From: Elusimicrobiota bacterium
GTDB lineage: Bacteria; CAYTYR01; UBA6262
Direction: 5' to 3'
NCBI GenBank assembly: GCA_003153935.1
Contig: PMCA01000029.1
Span: forward strand, 1 to 38,044
Length of the DNA stretch: 38,044 nucleotides
Each line of letters starts with the position of its first letter. The stretch's first letter is position 1. This document shows positions 10,914 through 19,560 of the stretch, one piece after another. The position numbers and the translations under genes are program-made. A model generated the notes under the pieces. That model was given only the letters and a program-made list of their open reading frames with translations, searched no databases and was not told the DNA's origin.

Positions 10914-11514
10914 CGAACCAAATGGCAAACCCGATGAGAACAACAGCGCAAATCAATACTACCACCCGGTAAATCCTGTCTGAAAGATATCTTTTCCCCT
11001 TACTGATCATCAAAGAAACCATACTGTACCATCCCAAATCAGCCAGGATATGCCCGCAGAAGAAAATAATCACTGCCGCCAAACCCAGTTTCCGAGCAGC
11101 CAGGACCAGACCCAACCCGATACTTAACCACCAGATGGTCCAATAGGGATTGGCCAAGCTGGCCGATACGCCCAACCAGACCAGGTTACCGGGATGACCC
11201 GGGTGTCCTTCCAGGGATAAGGCCAGGTTCGGCAGGGAACGCAGCATATTCACGCCGAAATAGATCAATATCCCCGCTCCGGCGAAAGTGATGATATTTA
11301 AAACAATTATATTATTGACCCAGCGCGAAAAACCTAGTATGATAAAAGTTACCATTAGAACTTCTAACATGGCATGACCCAGGACGAACAGGGGTCCGGT
11401 CTTAAAGCCGTGCCTGGTGCTTTCATAGATCACCGCTGCCAGTAACGGGCCGGGCATTAGCGCACCGCTCAAAGCGACAGTAAAGGAAATCAGGAATATC
11501 GAAAAGTAGCTCAT
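10882..11514 (-). CDS. LysE/RhtB-family exporter
   Basis: A 210 aa inner-membrane protein with about six hydrophobic helices. The N-terminal pattern ALSGALMPGPLLAAVIYES, with the conserved MPGP motif followed by a glycine-rich segment (GFKTG), and the central NPYWTIWW are typical of LysE/RhtB amino-acid exporters. Substrate is unknown. It is the only convincing minus-strand gene in the window; it overlaps the HEAT gene tail to tail by 32 nt and is divergent from the exported protein gene at 11550 with a gap of only 35 nt. No clear Shine-Dalgarno sequence is seen. Confidence 0.82.
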   Translation of the reverse strand: MSYFSIFLISFTVALSGALMPGPLLAAVIYESTRHGFKTGPLFVLGHAMLEVLMVTFIILGFSRWVNNIIVLNIITFAGAGILIYFGVNMLRSLPNLALSLEGHPGHPGNLVWLGVSASLANPYWTIWWLSIGLGLVLAARKLGLAAVIIFFCGHILADLGWYSMVSLMISKGKRYLSDRIYRVVVLICAVVLIGFAIWFVICRKTIVAI

Positions 11515-11549
11515 GAGATGATTCTACCAAATCTAAACAGGAGGGTACA

Positions 11550-12131
11550 ATGAAAAAATCAGGGCTTTTGTTACTGCTCAGCGGTTTCATGCTGATGATC
11601 ATGAGCGCGGCCGGACTGGCCAGCCAGGAATTCTCGGCCGATATGGTGTCCACTACCAAGCAAGGAACGGTAACCGGCAAGATCTATGTGTCCAAGGACA
11701 AAACCAGAACGGAAATGGGCTCCTCTATCAGTATATCCCGAATGGACAAGAAAGTAGTTTGGGTATTAATACCGGATAAAAAAATGTATATGGAAAACGA
11801 GCTGAAGCCGGAACAACTGCCGGCGATGCCTGAAAAGATGCCCGGCGAAGTGGAAAGAACCCTGATCGGTCCGGAAAAGCTAGACGGCCGTAATGTAGTG
11901 AAATATAAGGTCACCTATACTGAGAACAAGAAGAAAGTAGTGATCTGGCAGTGGATCCTGCCCGACACCAGCTTCCCGGTTAAGACTGCCAACGAAGACG
12001 GCAGCGTGACAACGGAGTTTAAAAATCTAAAGAGAAGCAAACAGCCGGATAGTTTATTCGAGATACCCGCAGGTTACCAGAAGATGTCGATGGGCGGCAT
12101 GGGTAACATGCTCAAGAATATGTTTAAATAG
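11550..12131 (+). CDS. Exported DUF4412-like protein
   Basis: A 193 aa protein with a clear signal peptide (KKSGLLLLLSGFMLMIMSAA, cleavage likely near Ala-Ser at about 24). The mature part has alternating beta-strand patterns (GTVTGKIYVSKDKTRTEM, WVLIPDKKMYME, VVIWQWILPDT, SLFEIPAGYQKM). This is reminiscent of DUF4412 and LolA/LolB-like periplasmic proteins that bind hydrophobic ligands; the assignment is by pattern only. AGGAGGG lies before the ATG. The C-terminus is methionine- and glycine-rich (MSMGGMGNMLKNMFK). Confidence 0.7.
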   Translation: MKKSGLLLLLSGFMLMIMSAAGLASQEFSADMVSTTKQGTVTGKIYVSKDKTRTEMGSSISISRMDKKVVWVLIPDKKMYMENELKPEQLPAMPEKMPGEVERTLIGPEKLDGRNVVKYKVTYTENKKKVVIWQWILPDTSFPVKTANEDGSVTTEFKNLKRSKQPDSLFEIPAGYQKMSMGGMGNMLKNMFK

Positions 12132-12159
12132 AAGGTGGCCGTAATTGCTTATTTTTTTG

Positions 12160-12188
12160 TTGGCTTTTTTTTTGTATTCTGCTATAAT
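12160..12188 (+). promoter_or_regulatory. Sigma70-type promoter of the prepilin cluster
   Basis: TTGGCT (12160-12165) and a consensus TATAAT (12183-12188) are separated by a T-rich 17-nt spacer. Transcription would start near 12195, giving a leader of roughly 28 nt before the first prepilin gene. It is the best-matching promoter in the window. Confidence 0.7.
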
Positions 12189-12222
12189 GAAAAAAGTTAG
12201 ATAAATAAAACCAAAGGCCGAC

Positions 12223-13170
12223 ATGACCAAATACCTGACCACTAAAAAAAACCAGCGTGGTTTTACTTTAATTGAAGTGGCAATTTCCACGGTTATATTA
12301 TTAATAACGGTAGCCGGCATCACCAGGTTTTTTTCCACGCTCTTCCGGGAGATAGACTCCAACCGCGAGAGGCTGGTAATGTCAGCAGCGGCCTTGAGCC
12401 GTCTGGAAGAGTGGCGGTCCCATCCCTATAAGGATCTTGTACCTAACATGTCTTTCCGCTATTTCCGCCGGACCGTTGACCGCAGCGCCAATCAGATAGT
12501 TTTCAATACCGCTACGCGCACCATAGACTCTTTTCCCAAGATCAATCTAACCATCGATACCCGGACAGTTGAATCCGGGTACAATTATAGTGTTTTGTTA
12601 CCGTCTGGACTGAACATGTCAGGCGGTGAAGACTTCGGTAATGACGTCTGGTACGATGGCCCAGATAATACCCCGGGTAATCACACGCCCGGCAGCATCA
12701 AATTCCAACTGACCTGCCCCAAGGGCGTCAGCGGTATCCTCACTATCGTGGTATTTGATTACAATGACAAAAAGCGGGAAGAGAAGATATTAGTAAACGG
12801 TTTAGTGATAAAAAAGTTCGCTGCCAGTTCGTTTGACACAGGAGTTTCACTGGCTAACCGTACTGTTTCCACAACTCTGACCCAGGAAAATACCAAGACC
12901 GGGGTAGTCAATATAGAGATCCGGCAAACCAACGATAGCAACCCACCCACATTCGGCAACCCCAAAAATCCTAACGCTGTAGTTTCCCAGATCAAATTTG
13001 ACATACTGGGTGGATTCACCGAACACGACTCTTTTGACCCCTATATTATACAATCAGAAATAATCCCCACCTATGATACTCCGGCATTAGTACCGGGCTG
13101 GCAGATCATGGTAACCGTCAACAAGGAAGGCTTTAAACCGATATTTTTGGCCACTACTATAGCTCAATAA
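12223..13170 (+). CDS. Prepilin-type protein, PilV-like
   Basis: A 315 aa type IV pilin-like protein. After a short basic leader it has the prepilin peptidase motif RGFTLIEVAIST: cleavage before Phe, with the conserved Glu at +5, followed by a hydrophobic helix (about 18-38). The rest is a beta-rich exported domain with no known motif. It begins downstream of a strong promoter but has only a weak AAAGG ribosome-binding site. Its stop shares one base with the start of the next prepilin gene. Probably a minor pilin or pseudopilin. Confidence 0.85.
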   Translation: MTKYLTTKKNQRGFTLIEVAISTVILLITVAGITRFFSTLFREIDSNRERLVMSAAALSRLEEWRSHPYKDLVPNMSFRYFRRTVDRSANQIVFNTATRTIDSFPKINLTIDTRTVESGYNYSVLLPSGLNMSGGEDFGNDVWYDGPDNTPGNHTPGSIKFQLTCPKGVSGILTIVVFDYNDKKREEKILVNGLVIKKFAASSFDTGVSLANRTVSTTLTQENTKTGVVNIEIRQTNDSNPPTFGNPKNPNAVVSQIKFDILGGFTEHDSFDPYIIQSEIIPTYDTPALVPGWQIMVTVNKEGFKPIFLATTIAQ

Positions 13171-13895
13171 TGAAAAGGACGACTGAAGTGAAAAAGCTAA
13201 ACGCCAAAGGGTACACCCTGGTTGAAGTTGCCATAACCATGGCCATTTTTACGATCATATTCGGCCTGTTCATCAAAGCTTTCTCCGATCTTAACCGCAA
13301 CATCAGTAAAACCCAGCAATTCTCTGAACTGCAACGGTTAGCCCAGCAAAGCCTTTCAGAAATATCCAGCCAGATCAGGCAGGCAGTTGATGTCAGAACC
13401 ACGCAACCAGGAGATATATCTGATGGAGCACACTTCGTGTTGCAGAAGGGCGGCGGGAATCAGTTATGCATTTATGTTCCGAAATTATCCTTACCCGGAG
13501 ACGACGCTTTAGCGGACAAAATAATTTACACACTCAACAATTATCAAGGTCGTCCCAACAGGCTGATGCAACAATTAACCACTTATAAAAGAAATCTGGC
13601 CGGGAATGTCGTGACCGACGTAGTTTATCCCGCCATACCCATTTTGACCAATATGGAAGCGTACCGTGGTAATCCTGCCGGAGTCTATGAATCTCCCCTG
13701 ACCTATATTTATAATAATCCCCAGTATCAGTTTGAAAACGTGACTTTCTATTGGGACCATGATCCTGATCCATCCCATCCTCGCGGAGTGATGGCCATCG
13801 GGATGACCATGTCTGCCCATGCCGGAGGCAATGTCAGCAGATTTTTTACTAATACCGTTATAACCGCCAGGACCATATCAGGAGTGCCGCGATGA
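13170..13895 (+). CDS. Prepilin-type protein, PulJ/PilW-like
   Basis: A 241 aa protein with the prepilin motif KGYTLVEVAITMAIFT, conserved Glu at +5 and an N-terminal hydrophobic helix followed by an amphipathic stretch (SELQRLAQQSLSEISSQIRQ), as in PulJ/PilW-type minor pilins. The remaining domain is beta-rich with no enzyme motif. It overlaps the preceding gene by 1 nt and the following gene by 4 nt (ATGA), so all three are likely made together as components of one tip or minor-pilin complex. Confidence 0.85.
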   Translation: MKRTTEVKKLNAKGYTLVEVAITMAIFTIIFGLFIKAFSDLNRNISKTQQFSELQRLAQQSLSEISSQIRQAVDVRTTQPGDISDGAHFVLQKGGGNQLCIYVPKLSLPGDDALADKIIYTLNNYQGRPNRLMQQLTTYKRNLAGNVVTDVVYPAIPILTNMEAYRGNPAGVYESPLTYIYNNPQYQFENVTFYWDHDPDPSHPRGVMAIGMTMSAHAGGNVSRFFTNTVITARTISGVPR

Positions 13896-16069
13896 GACTA
13901 AAAGACAAAGCCGGGCAAGTGTTGATCATTATCAGCATTATCATCTCAGTGGTCTTTGCCAGTTTTTCCATGATATTATACTTCATGTCCCGGATAAATT
14001 CCAAAGTTACCTGGCACGATCGCCTGGCCTCGCGTGCTATTGAAGTTTGCGATGTTGGCATCAGCCAGCTGATCAGCGATATTCACCGCCATAACATAAA
14101 CCTGGCTGTACTGCCTTATACCACTTATTATTCTATCGTCAAATACCCGGAAAACGGCGACACAGAAAGTGTTAAGGCGACTCTGTCAGAGGTTCCTGAT
14201 ATCAACGATGTAGATGGCGATGGCAACACCGCGGAACCAGAAACCGACCTGGAAGGGAACAATATTTACCAGATCGACTCAGTTTCCTGGGCCTCTGCCA
14301 CCAGCGGTGAGAAGATCGTACGGCGGCACGTAGCGGCCAGGATCTCCATAGTTAATCTGGCTAAATTCAATTTATTCATGGTGCAAAATGACGTTTGGGC
14401 CAATAATTCTACTTTAAACAGCCAAACACCGATAATGCTGGATGGACCTTATCACACTAATGGCGACCTGGACCTGGGCGGCGTGATCTATTTTAATAAT
14501 AAATTTCTGCCGGCCAATTCCCCCGTAAATAATATGCCAGGCGGAGTCATGAATCCGGCTTATAATACCAGTTATACTGTTATGTGCGCCCAGCAGATAT
14601 TGCAGCGTGGCGGTTATCCAGCTAATGTCACTTACACCCAAAATAACCAATTAGGATTATTGAGCCCGAATATCGGGTTCAGCGTCGTTCCTAACGCCCA
14701 ACAACCACGCGGTACCTGGTTTGACGGAGCCCACGGCGGTTACCAGATACATTTGGAGAGCCTGGATTTCAATAAATATATGTCTATGGCCCAGGTAATT
14801 ATCGACCAGGATAACCTGCCTGCCTTTACCGTTAATGGGGCAAACTACAGCAGCAATAACTTATTGATCGATGACGGCAATGGCACCCAAATAATCGATA
14901 TTGACTTATCTTATTTTGGCAGTTATACCGGCTCCGGCACGGACAAGGATGTTTGCGGGGGACTCAATAATTACCGCAACGCGCTAAACAGCCAGTATGG
15001 CTTGATAATATTCGCCAAAGGGCCCGTCGCTGTGCATGGGAAGTTGCCCAATTGCGCCGGGGCCAATAATAACAAAAAAGTCACCATTATAACTACCGGC
15101 ACTTTTGACATTATCGGCGATGTCCTGAACTCCGGTGATCCCTATTTGCAGATACTTGATTCTTTCAGCGATGATCCTGATATAAACGCCTGGACCGTTA
15201 ATGCCAATAATGCCAATGCCAATTTAGTCAGGGACGTAACTCCGGCCAACCCGCCTTTTAAGAGCGTCGACCCATCAGGACCCGTCGGTTCTTGCATGAA
15301 AGTTACCATGGTCAAGACCGGCGGCGTGCCCCAGGTCACGCTGAAAAGGCATTTTACGGTTGTTCCGCCTCCGGCCGGTATCAATAATAATAAATTCTTT
15401 GTTAACATAAAGGCCGCGGCTAACGGACCCGTGCAGGCCAGGCTGATCATGAGAGATTCCTTTAATAATATTATCGCCCAGAGTGGCCTGGTAAATTTAA
15501 ATAACACCAACTGGAATCGCGTAGTGCTGGTCAATGGCGGCGGTTCAACCGTAAACCTGAGCGATATTAACACTTTCAACGCGAACGCTAATGAAAACCT
15601 GGAAATAGTTTTCACCGGCTTGGACTTCACCAGCAGGAATTTTTACATCGATGAGCTGGGTTTCGCTTTCGGCAAAAGTTATCCCGTGGACCCGGCCACC
15701 GCCAATCCTACCAATGACGGTATCGCCCTGATCTCCCAAGACAACATATTTGAGAACGCCCATTATACCTCTACCACTGACAGTTTTAAATACTTTGCCG
15801 TCAATGGCGAAGGGAGTTATCCTTTCCTGGACCTGCGCATCGACGGGTTCGAATATACCGCTCTTGATAACACCATGTTTACCGTACATACCAATGAATG
15901 GCTTGATATGTTTACCTGCTACGGGGCTATGGTTACCCATCTAGGGGGAACGGTAAGAGCCAATTCATTTAATAATACCTTTGATCCCAATATGGCCAAC
16001 AATGTTTCCAAAGCCATTCCGGTAGGCACGGTTATCCATTCCTACCAGCAACTGCGAGATGTACAGTAA
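13892..16069 (+). CDS. Large PilX-like membrane-anchored surface protein
   Basis: A 725 aa protein with an N-terminal hydrophobic helix (VLIIISIIISVVFASF) after KAGQ, as in PilX-type proteins that lack the strict prepilin motif. The region around 150-230 (VQNDVWANNSTL, IMLDGPYHTNGDL) resembles DUF4900-like domains found beside PilX N-termini. Residues about 415-590, starting LDSFSDDPDINAW and ending FYIDELGFAFG, read like a carbohydrate-binding jelly-roll module; this is inferred from pattern. Asparagine is abundant, with a short repeated NAN stretch near 440. Likely an extracellular component assembled with the two preceding prepilins. Confidence 0.75.
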   Translation: MRLKDKAGQVLIIISIIISVVFASFSMILYFMSRINSKVTWHDRLASRAIEVCDVGISQLISDIHRHNINLAVLPYTTYYSIVKYPENGDTESVKATLSEVPDINDVDGDGNTAEPETDLEGNNIYQIDSVSWASATSGEKIVRRHVAARISIVNLAKFNLFMVQNDVWANNSTLNSQTPIMLDGPYHTNGDLDLGGVIYFNNKFLPANSPVNNMPGGVMNPAYNTSYTVMCAQQILQRGGYPANVTYTQNNQLGLLSPNIGFSVVPNAQQPRGTWFDGAHGGYQIHLESLDFNKYMSMAQVIIDQDNLPAFTVNGANYSSNNLLIDDGNGTQIIDIDLSYFGSYTGSGTDKDVCGGLNNYRNALNSQYGLIIFAKGPVAVHGKLPNCAGANNNKKVTIITTGTFDIIGDVLNSGDPYLQILDSFSDDPDINAWTVNANNANANLVRDVTPANPPFKSVDPSGPVGSCMKVTMVKTGGVPQVTLKRHFTVVPPPAGINNNKFFVNIKAAANGPVQARLIMRDSFNNIIAQSGLVNLNNTNWNRVVLVNGGGSTVNLSDINTFNANANENLEIVFTGLDFTSRNFYIDELGFAFGKSYPVDPATANPTNDGIALISQDNIFENAHYTSTTDSFKYFAVNGEGSYPFLDLRIDGFEYTALDNTMFTVHTNEWLDMFTCYGAMVTHLGGTVRANSFNNTFDPNMANNVSKAIPVGTVIHSYQQLRDVQ

Positions 16070-16094
16070 TTCAATAAACCAAGAGGTGCCAGTA

Positions 16095-16694
16095 ATGAGC
16101 AAACCAATTGACAAACGTAAAAAATACCTATTAAGGAAAGGTTTCCAGATCAAATACGTGATCCTGGGGATCATGCTGTTCCTGATCACCATCGCCATCG
16201 TCCAGGCTAATCTATACTACCAGATAATGAAAATGGCTATGCAGGATCCGGGACTGACCGGTTTTTCAGTGCTGATAAGCAAAATAAATATCGTCTTTAT
16301 CGGCTGGTTCCTGGTCGGAGTTATTTTGATCGTGGTCGGCGGTATGTTCATCTCCCATCGTATCGTCGGACCGCTAAAAAGGCTGGAGCACCAGCTGCTG
16401 ACCGTCGGCGAGGGACATATTTACACGGAGATGAAGACCAGAAAAAGGGATGAGTTTAAAGAGATCAACCTGGCCTATAACCAGATGATCCTGGGCCTGA
16501 GAACGCTTTTACTCGACGAAAAAAGGGCGGTCAGGGATGTGCACGATAACCTGCAGCAATTGCTGATCATGAGCCGGCAGGAATTAACTTCACCGGAAAA
16601 GCGGACCGAGTTTGAGAAGCAGTTCGGCCAGGTAATAAAGAAAGAAGAGAGATTGCTGAATTCCCTTAAGGTGGAGAACGAGCATTGGAGGTAA
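16095..16694 (+). CDS. HAMP-domain membrane protein without output domain
   Basis: A 199 aa protein with two transmembrane helices (about 20-40 and 65-87), a short external loop between them, and a HAMP domain (about 84-140) recognisable from HRIVGPLKRLEHQL and the EFKEIN segment. A charged coiled-coil tail follows, and no kinase, cyclase or chemoreceptor domain. ATG 16095 is preferred because GAGGTG lies just upstream; the in-frame start at 16059 overlaps the previous gene and adds only 12 residues. It may transmit a signal by protein contact or be a structural membrane partner of the prepilin proteins. Confidence 0.78.
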   Translation: MSKPIDKRKKYLLRKGFQIKYVILGIMLFLITIAIVQANLYYQIMKMAMQDPGLTGFSVLISKINIVFIGWFLVGVILIVVGGMFISHRIVGPLKRLEHQLLTVGEGHIYTEMKTRKRDEFKEINLAYNQMILGLRTLLLDEKRAVRDVHDNLQQLLIMSRQELTSPEKRTEFEKQFGQVIKKEERLLNSLKVENEHWR

Positions 16695-16697
16695 CCA

Positions 16698-16865
16698 GTG
16701 AGCGCTAACGATAAATACCGCTGTATTCCCTACGGTTGGATATATGACCCGGTAGTTGGCGATCCTGATAACGGCATAGCGCCCGGAACTTCTTTCGCGG
16801 ACATCCCGGAGGACTGGGTTTGCCCTCTGTGCGGAGCCGGCAAGGATATGTTCGAGAAAGCTTAG
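16698..16865 (+). CDS. Rubredoxin with one iron-ligand Cys replaced by Tyr
   Basis: A 55 aa GTG-start gene. The GGAGGT ribosome-binding site overlaps the stop codon of the preceding gene. The sequence follows rubredoxin almost exactly: [43 protein letters not shown]. Rubredoxins bind one iron with four cysteines in two CxxC pairs. Here the second pair is intact (C42, C45) but the first reads C9-I-P-Y12, with tyrosine in place of the second cysteine. The codon is TAC, one transition from TGC. Either it is a natural variant with altered iron site, or a base error in the assembly. Neighbours are thiol-redox genes, supporting an electron-transfer role. Confidence 0.85.
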   Translation: MSANDKYRCIPYGWIYDPVVGDPDNGIAPGTSFADIPEDWVCPLCGAGKDMFEKA

Positions 16866-16877
16866 GAGGTCATCATC

Positions 16878-17129
16878 ATGGTTCATAAAATAAAGATTTA
16901 CGCCTTAAGCACCTGCATCTGGTGCAAAAAAACCATAGAATATTTCACTAAGAAAGAGGTGGAATTTGAGCATATTTATGTTGACCTGCTGGATGATAAA
17001 GAGCGGGCCAGGATCGATAAAGAACTGGAAGCCCTGAATACCGGCGGCAATTTCCCGACGGTGGTCATCAACGGTAAGGTGATAGTGGGTTACCAGGTTA
17101 AGGATTTTGACAGGGAGCTGGGCAAATGA
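16878..17129 (+). CDS. Glutaredoxin-like redoxin
   Basis: An 83 aa thioredoxin-fold protein with the redox motif CIWC (14-17) after the first beta strand, a cis-proline segment NFPTVVINGK and the C-terminal VGYQ, all typical of glutaredoxin/NrdH-like redoxins. AGGAGG lies upstream. It overlaps by 4 nt the gene for a ferredoxin:disulfide-reductase-like protein, its likely electron donor, and follows a rubredoxin gene by 12 nt. It could pass electrons to ribonucleotide reductase or other thiol enzymes. Confidence 0.9.
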   Translation: MVHKIKIYALSTCIWCKKTIEYFTKKEVEFEHIYVDLLDDKERARIDKELEALNTGGNFPTVVINGKVIVGYQVKDFDRELGK

Positions 17130-17635
17130 AACCGGTGTCCGCCGTCACCGATGAGGAAGTGGCCAAATACCGGCAGGAGATACAGAAAATCCTGAACGGT
17201 CACGGTTATTATTTTAACCCGGATAACAGTTTTACCAATGATCTTTTGCGAGGCTTACTGGTCAATCGCCGGAGGTACGGGTACGAGTGCTGTCCCTGCC
17301 GGCTGGCATCTAAGGACAAAAACAAGGACCTGGACATTATTTGTCCCTGCAATTACCGGGACGATGATGTTTCTGAGTTCGGCACTTGTTACTGCGCCCT
17401 TTACGTGGCTAAAAAAGTTTATCTTAATAAAACCGAGGTTGCCGGCATACCGGAGAGAAGGGTAAAGCCCCAGCCGCAGCCCAGGAGAATAAAGATGGAA
17501 GAATTGGCTCTCAAGCATAAAGTCTGGCGCTGCAACGTCTGCGGCTATCTCTGCTCACGCGATACCGCCCCGGATACTTGCCCGATCTGCGGTGTCCCCA
17601 AGGAAAGATTTGAAGTTGTCGTCGAGGTAAAATAA
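17126..17635 (+). CDS. Ferredoxin:thioredoxin reductase beta / rubredoxin fusion (FDR-like)
   Basis: A 169 aa two-domain protein. Residues about 5-105 are the catalytic beta subunit of ferredoxin-thioredoxin reductase, with the cysteine pattern CPC (56-58), CPC (74-76) and CYC (89-91). These hold a [4Fe-4S] cluster next to a redox disulfide. Residues about 130-169 are a rubredoxin-like domain, WRCNVCGY then CPICGVPKERFE. Similar FTR-rubredoxin proteins are known from methanogens as ferredoxin:disulfide reductases. No plant-type FTR alpha subunit is present. It shares 4 nt with the glutaredoxin gene, strongly suggesting the two are redox partners. Confidence 0.9.
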   Translation: MKPVSAVTDEEVAKYRQEIQKILNGHGYYFNPDNSFTNDLLRGLLVNRRRYGYECCPCRLASKDKNKDLDIICPCNYRDDDVSEFGTCYCALYVAKKVYLNKTEVAGIPERRVKPQPQPRRIKMEELALKHKVWRCNVCGYLCSRDTAPDTCPICGVPKERFEVVVEVK

Positions 17636-19534
17636 TTGCGCCAACCTAAAATAATTATCACGACCAGCCTGGTCCTCTTGTTATTCTACGCCATTGCCGG
17701 TGCTATCGGCATTGGCCTGCCCAATGCGATAAAGAAGAAAACCACGGAACTGGATAACAAGATAAAAGATCAGAAGGCTTCTGCCGCCTCAACCACGCCG
17801 GCAGTAAATCCGCCCCCGGTCACGCCTACAACAATTGATGAGAAAGTTGACGCGTTAATGGCGCAAATGACCCTGGATGAAAAAATAGGGCAGATGGCTC
17901 TGGTAGACAGCATGGCTCTATATCTACGCGAAGACGATACCAAAAACTATTTCCTGGGCGGAGTGCTTAGCGGCGGTGAATCAGACCCCAGCAACAACGA
18001 ACCGGTTACCTGGGCTAACTTGTATGACCTGTTCCAGACCTACGCCCTGCAAACCCGTCTGGCCATCCCTATAATATACGGAATAGATGCGGTCCATGGG
18101 AATAGCAATATTGTCGGAGCTGTTATCTTCCCGCATAACATCGGCTTGGGTTGTACGGGGGACAAAGCCCTGGTTCAGCAGGCAGCCGAAGTGACAGCGG
18201 AGGAAGTTACCGGCACCGGGATTAATTGGGCCTACGCTCCGTGCATTGCCGTAGCCAAAGATATTCGCTGGGGCCGGACCTACGAAAGCTTCAGTGAGGA
18301 CACTGACCTGGTAGCCAAGCTCGGTGTGGCAGCGATCAATGGGTTGCAGGGCACGGACCTTTCCAAAAGACCGAATGTTATAGCCTGCGCCAAGCACTTT
18401 GTAGGAGACGGCGGAACTACGGGAGGCGATGACCAGGGGGATACGGTCATGTCCGAGACCGCTCTCAGGAATATACATATGAAGGGGTATGTGGACGCGA
18501 TCGCGGCGGGTGTGAAGACCATCATGGTCTCTTATTCCAGTTTTAACGGCACTAAAATGAGCGCCAACGAGCACCTGCTAACGGAAGTATTAAAGAACGA
18601 GCTGGGCTTTAAAGGGATCCTGGTCTCAGATTGGGATGCCATTAACCAGTTGTCCGGCCCACCTAGCCAACAGATCAAGACCGCTATCAACGCCGGCCTG
18701 GATATGGTCATGATGAGCACTAATTATATAAGTTTTCTCACCAACCTGAAAACTCTGGTCCAGAACGGGGATATTGCCCAATCCCGGATCGATGACGCAG
18801 TGAGAAGGATATTAAAAGTGAAATATGAAGCCGGGTTATTCGACCAAGCTCTGGCCGACCGGACTTTTACCTTGACCGTGGGCTCATCCGAGCACAGGGA
18901 GATCGCCCGGACCTGCGTGCAGGAATCGCTGGTTCTTTTAAGGAATTCTCCCAGTCTCAGCAGCACCTTACCGCTCAATGTAAGTCTGCCCAAGATATTT
19001 GTAGCCGGTAAGAACGCCGACGACATAGGCAACCAGTGCGGCGGCTGGACCATCAGCTGGCAGGGGAGCAGCGGCGCCACGACTACCGGGACCACTATCC
19101 TGCAGGCCATAAAAGACGCAGTTGATCCCAGCACTATTGTTACCTATAATAAAACCGGAACAGGAGCAACCGGCTATAACATAGGTATTGTGGTGATAGG
19201 AGAAACGCCGTATGCCGAAGGCGCTGGTGATAAAGCCGACTTAACGATCGATAATGACGATATAACTGCTATCGATAATGTCAAAAATGCGGGTGTACCT
19301 ACGGTCGTGATAGTGGTATCGGGTCGGCCGCTGGTAATACCCACGGCGACGCTGAGCCATTGCGACTCCCTGATCGCCGCCTGGCTGCCGGGCACCGAAG
19401 GTGAAGGCGTGGCTGATTTATTATTTGGCGTCGATAATACTAAGTTCAGCGGCAAGCTTTCTTTCACCTGGCCCGCCGACAATAATCTTACGCCCCTCAA
19501 TCCTTTTATTCTTGGGTATGGCTTAACCGACTAA
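17636..19534 (+). CDS. Exported glycoside hydrolase family 3 (beta-glucosidase-like)
   Basis: A 632 aa hydrolase beginning at a TTG codon directly after the preceding stop. It has a hydrophobic N-terminal signal or anchor (about 6-26), a Ser/Pro/Thr-rich linker, then the GH3 barrel domain from about 68. KHFVGDGGT lines the active site and SDW gives the probable nucleophile D332. The second GH3 domain contains GETPYAEGAGD, where E528 is the likely acid/base by comparison with plant exo-beta-glucanases, and ends near GKLSFTWP. It probably trims beta-linked glucans or oligosaccharides outside the cytoplasm. It has no obvious functional tie to the redox genes before it. Confidence 0.9.
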   Translation: MRQPKIIITTSLVLLLFYAIAGAIGIGLPNAIKKKTTELDNKIKDQKASAASTTPAVNPPPVTPTTIDEKVDALMAQMTLDEKIGQMALVDSMALYLREDDTKNYFLGGVLSGGESDPSNNEPVTWANLYDLFQTYALQTRLAIPIIYGIDAVHGNSNIVGAVIFPHNIGLGCTGDKALVQQAAEVTAEEVTGTGINWAYAPCIAVAKDIRWGRTYESFSEDTDLVAKLGVAAINGLQGTDLSKRPNVIACAKHFVGDGGTTGGDDQGDTVMSETALRNIHMKGYVDAIAAGVKTIMVSYSSFNGTKMSANEHLLTEVLKNELGFKGILVSDWDAINQLSGPPSQQIKTAINAGLDMVMMSTNYISFLTNLKTLVQNGDIAQSRIDDAVRRILKVKYEAGLFDQALADRTFTLTVGSSEHREIARTCVQESLVLLRNSPSLSSTLPLNVSLPKIFVAGKNADDIGNQCGGWTISWQGSSGATTTGTTILQAIKDAVDPSTIVTYNKTGTGATGYNIGIVVIGETPYAEGAGDKADLTIDNDDITAIDNVKNAGVPTVVIVVSGRPLVIPTATLSHCDSLIAAWLPGTEGEGVADLLFGVDNTKFSGKLSFTWPADNNLTPLNPFILGYGLTD

Positions 19535-19560
19535 ATATCATTAGGGAGAGGTTGTTCTCA

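Noticed and set aside
15196-15225. Short AATGCC-like tandem repeat inside the PilX-like gene
   Set aside because: It is only a few units long, keeps the frame, and encodes the asparagine-rich stretch, so it is ordinary coding sequence.
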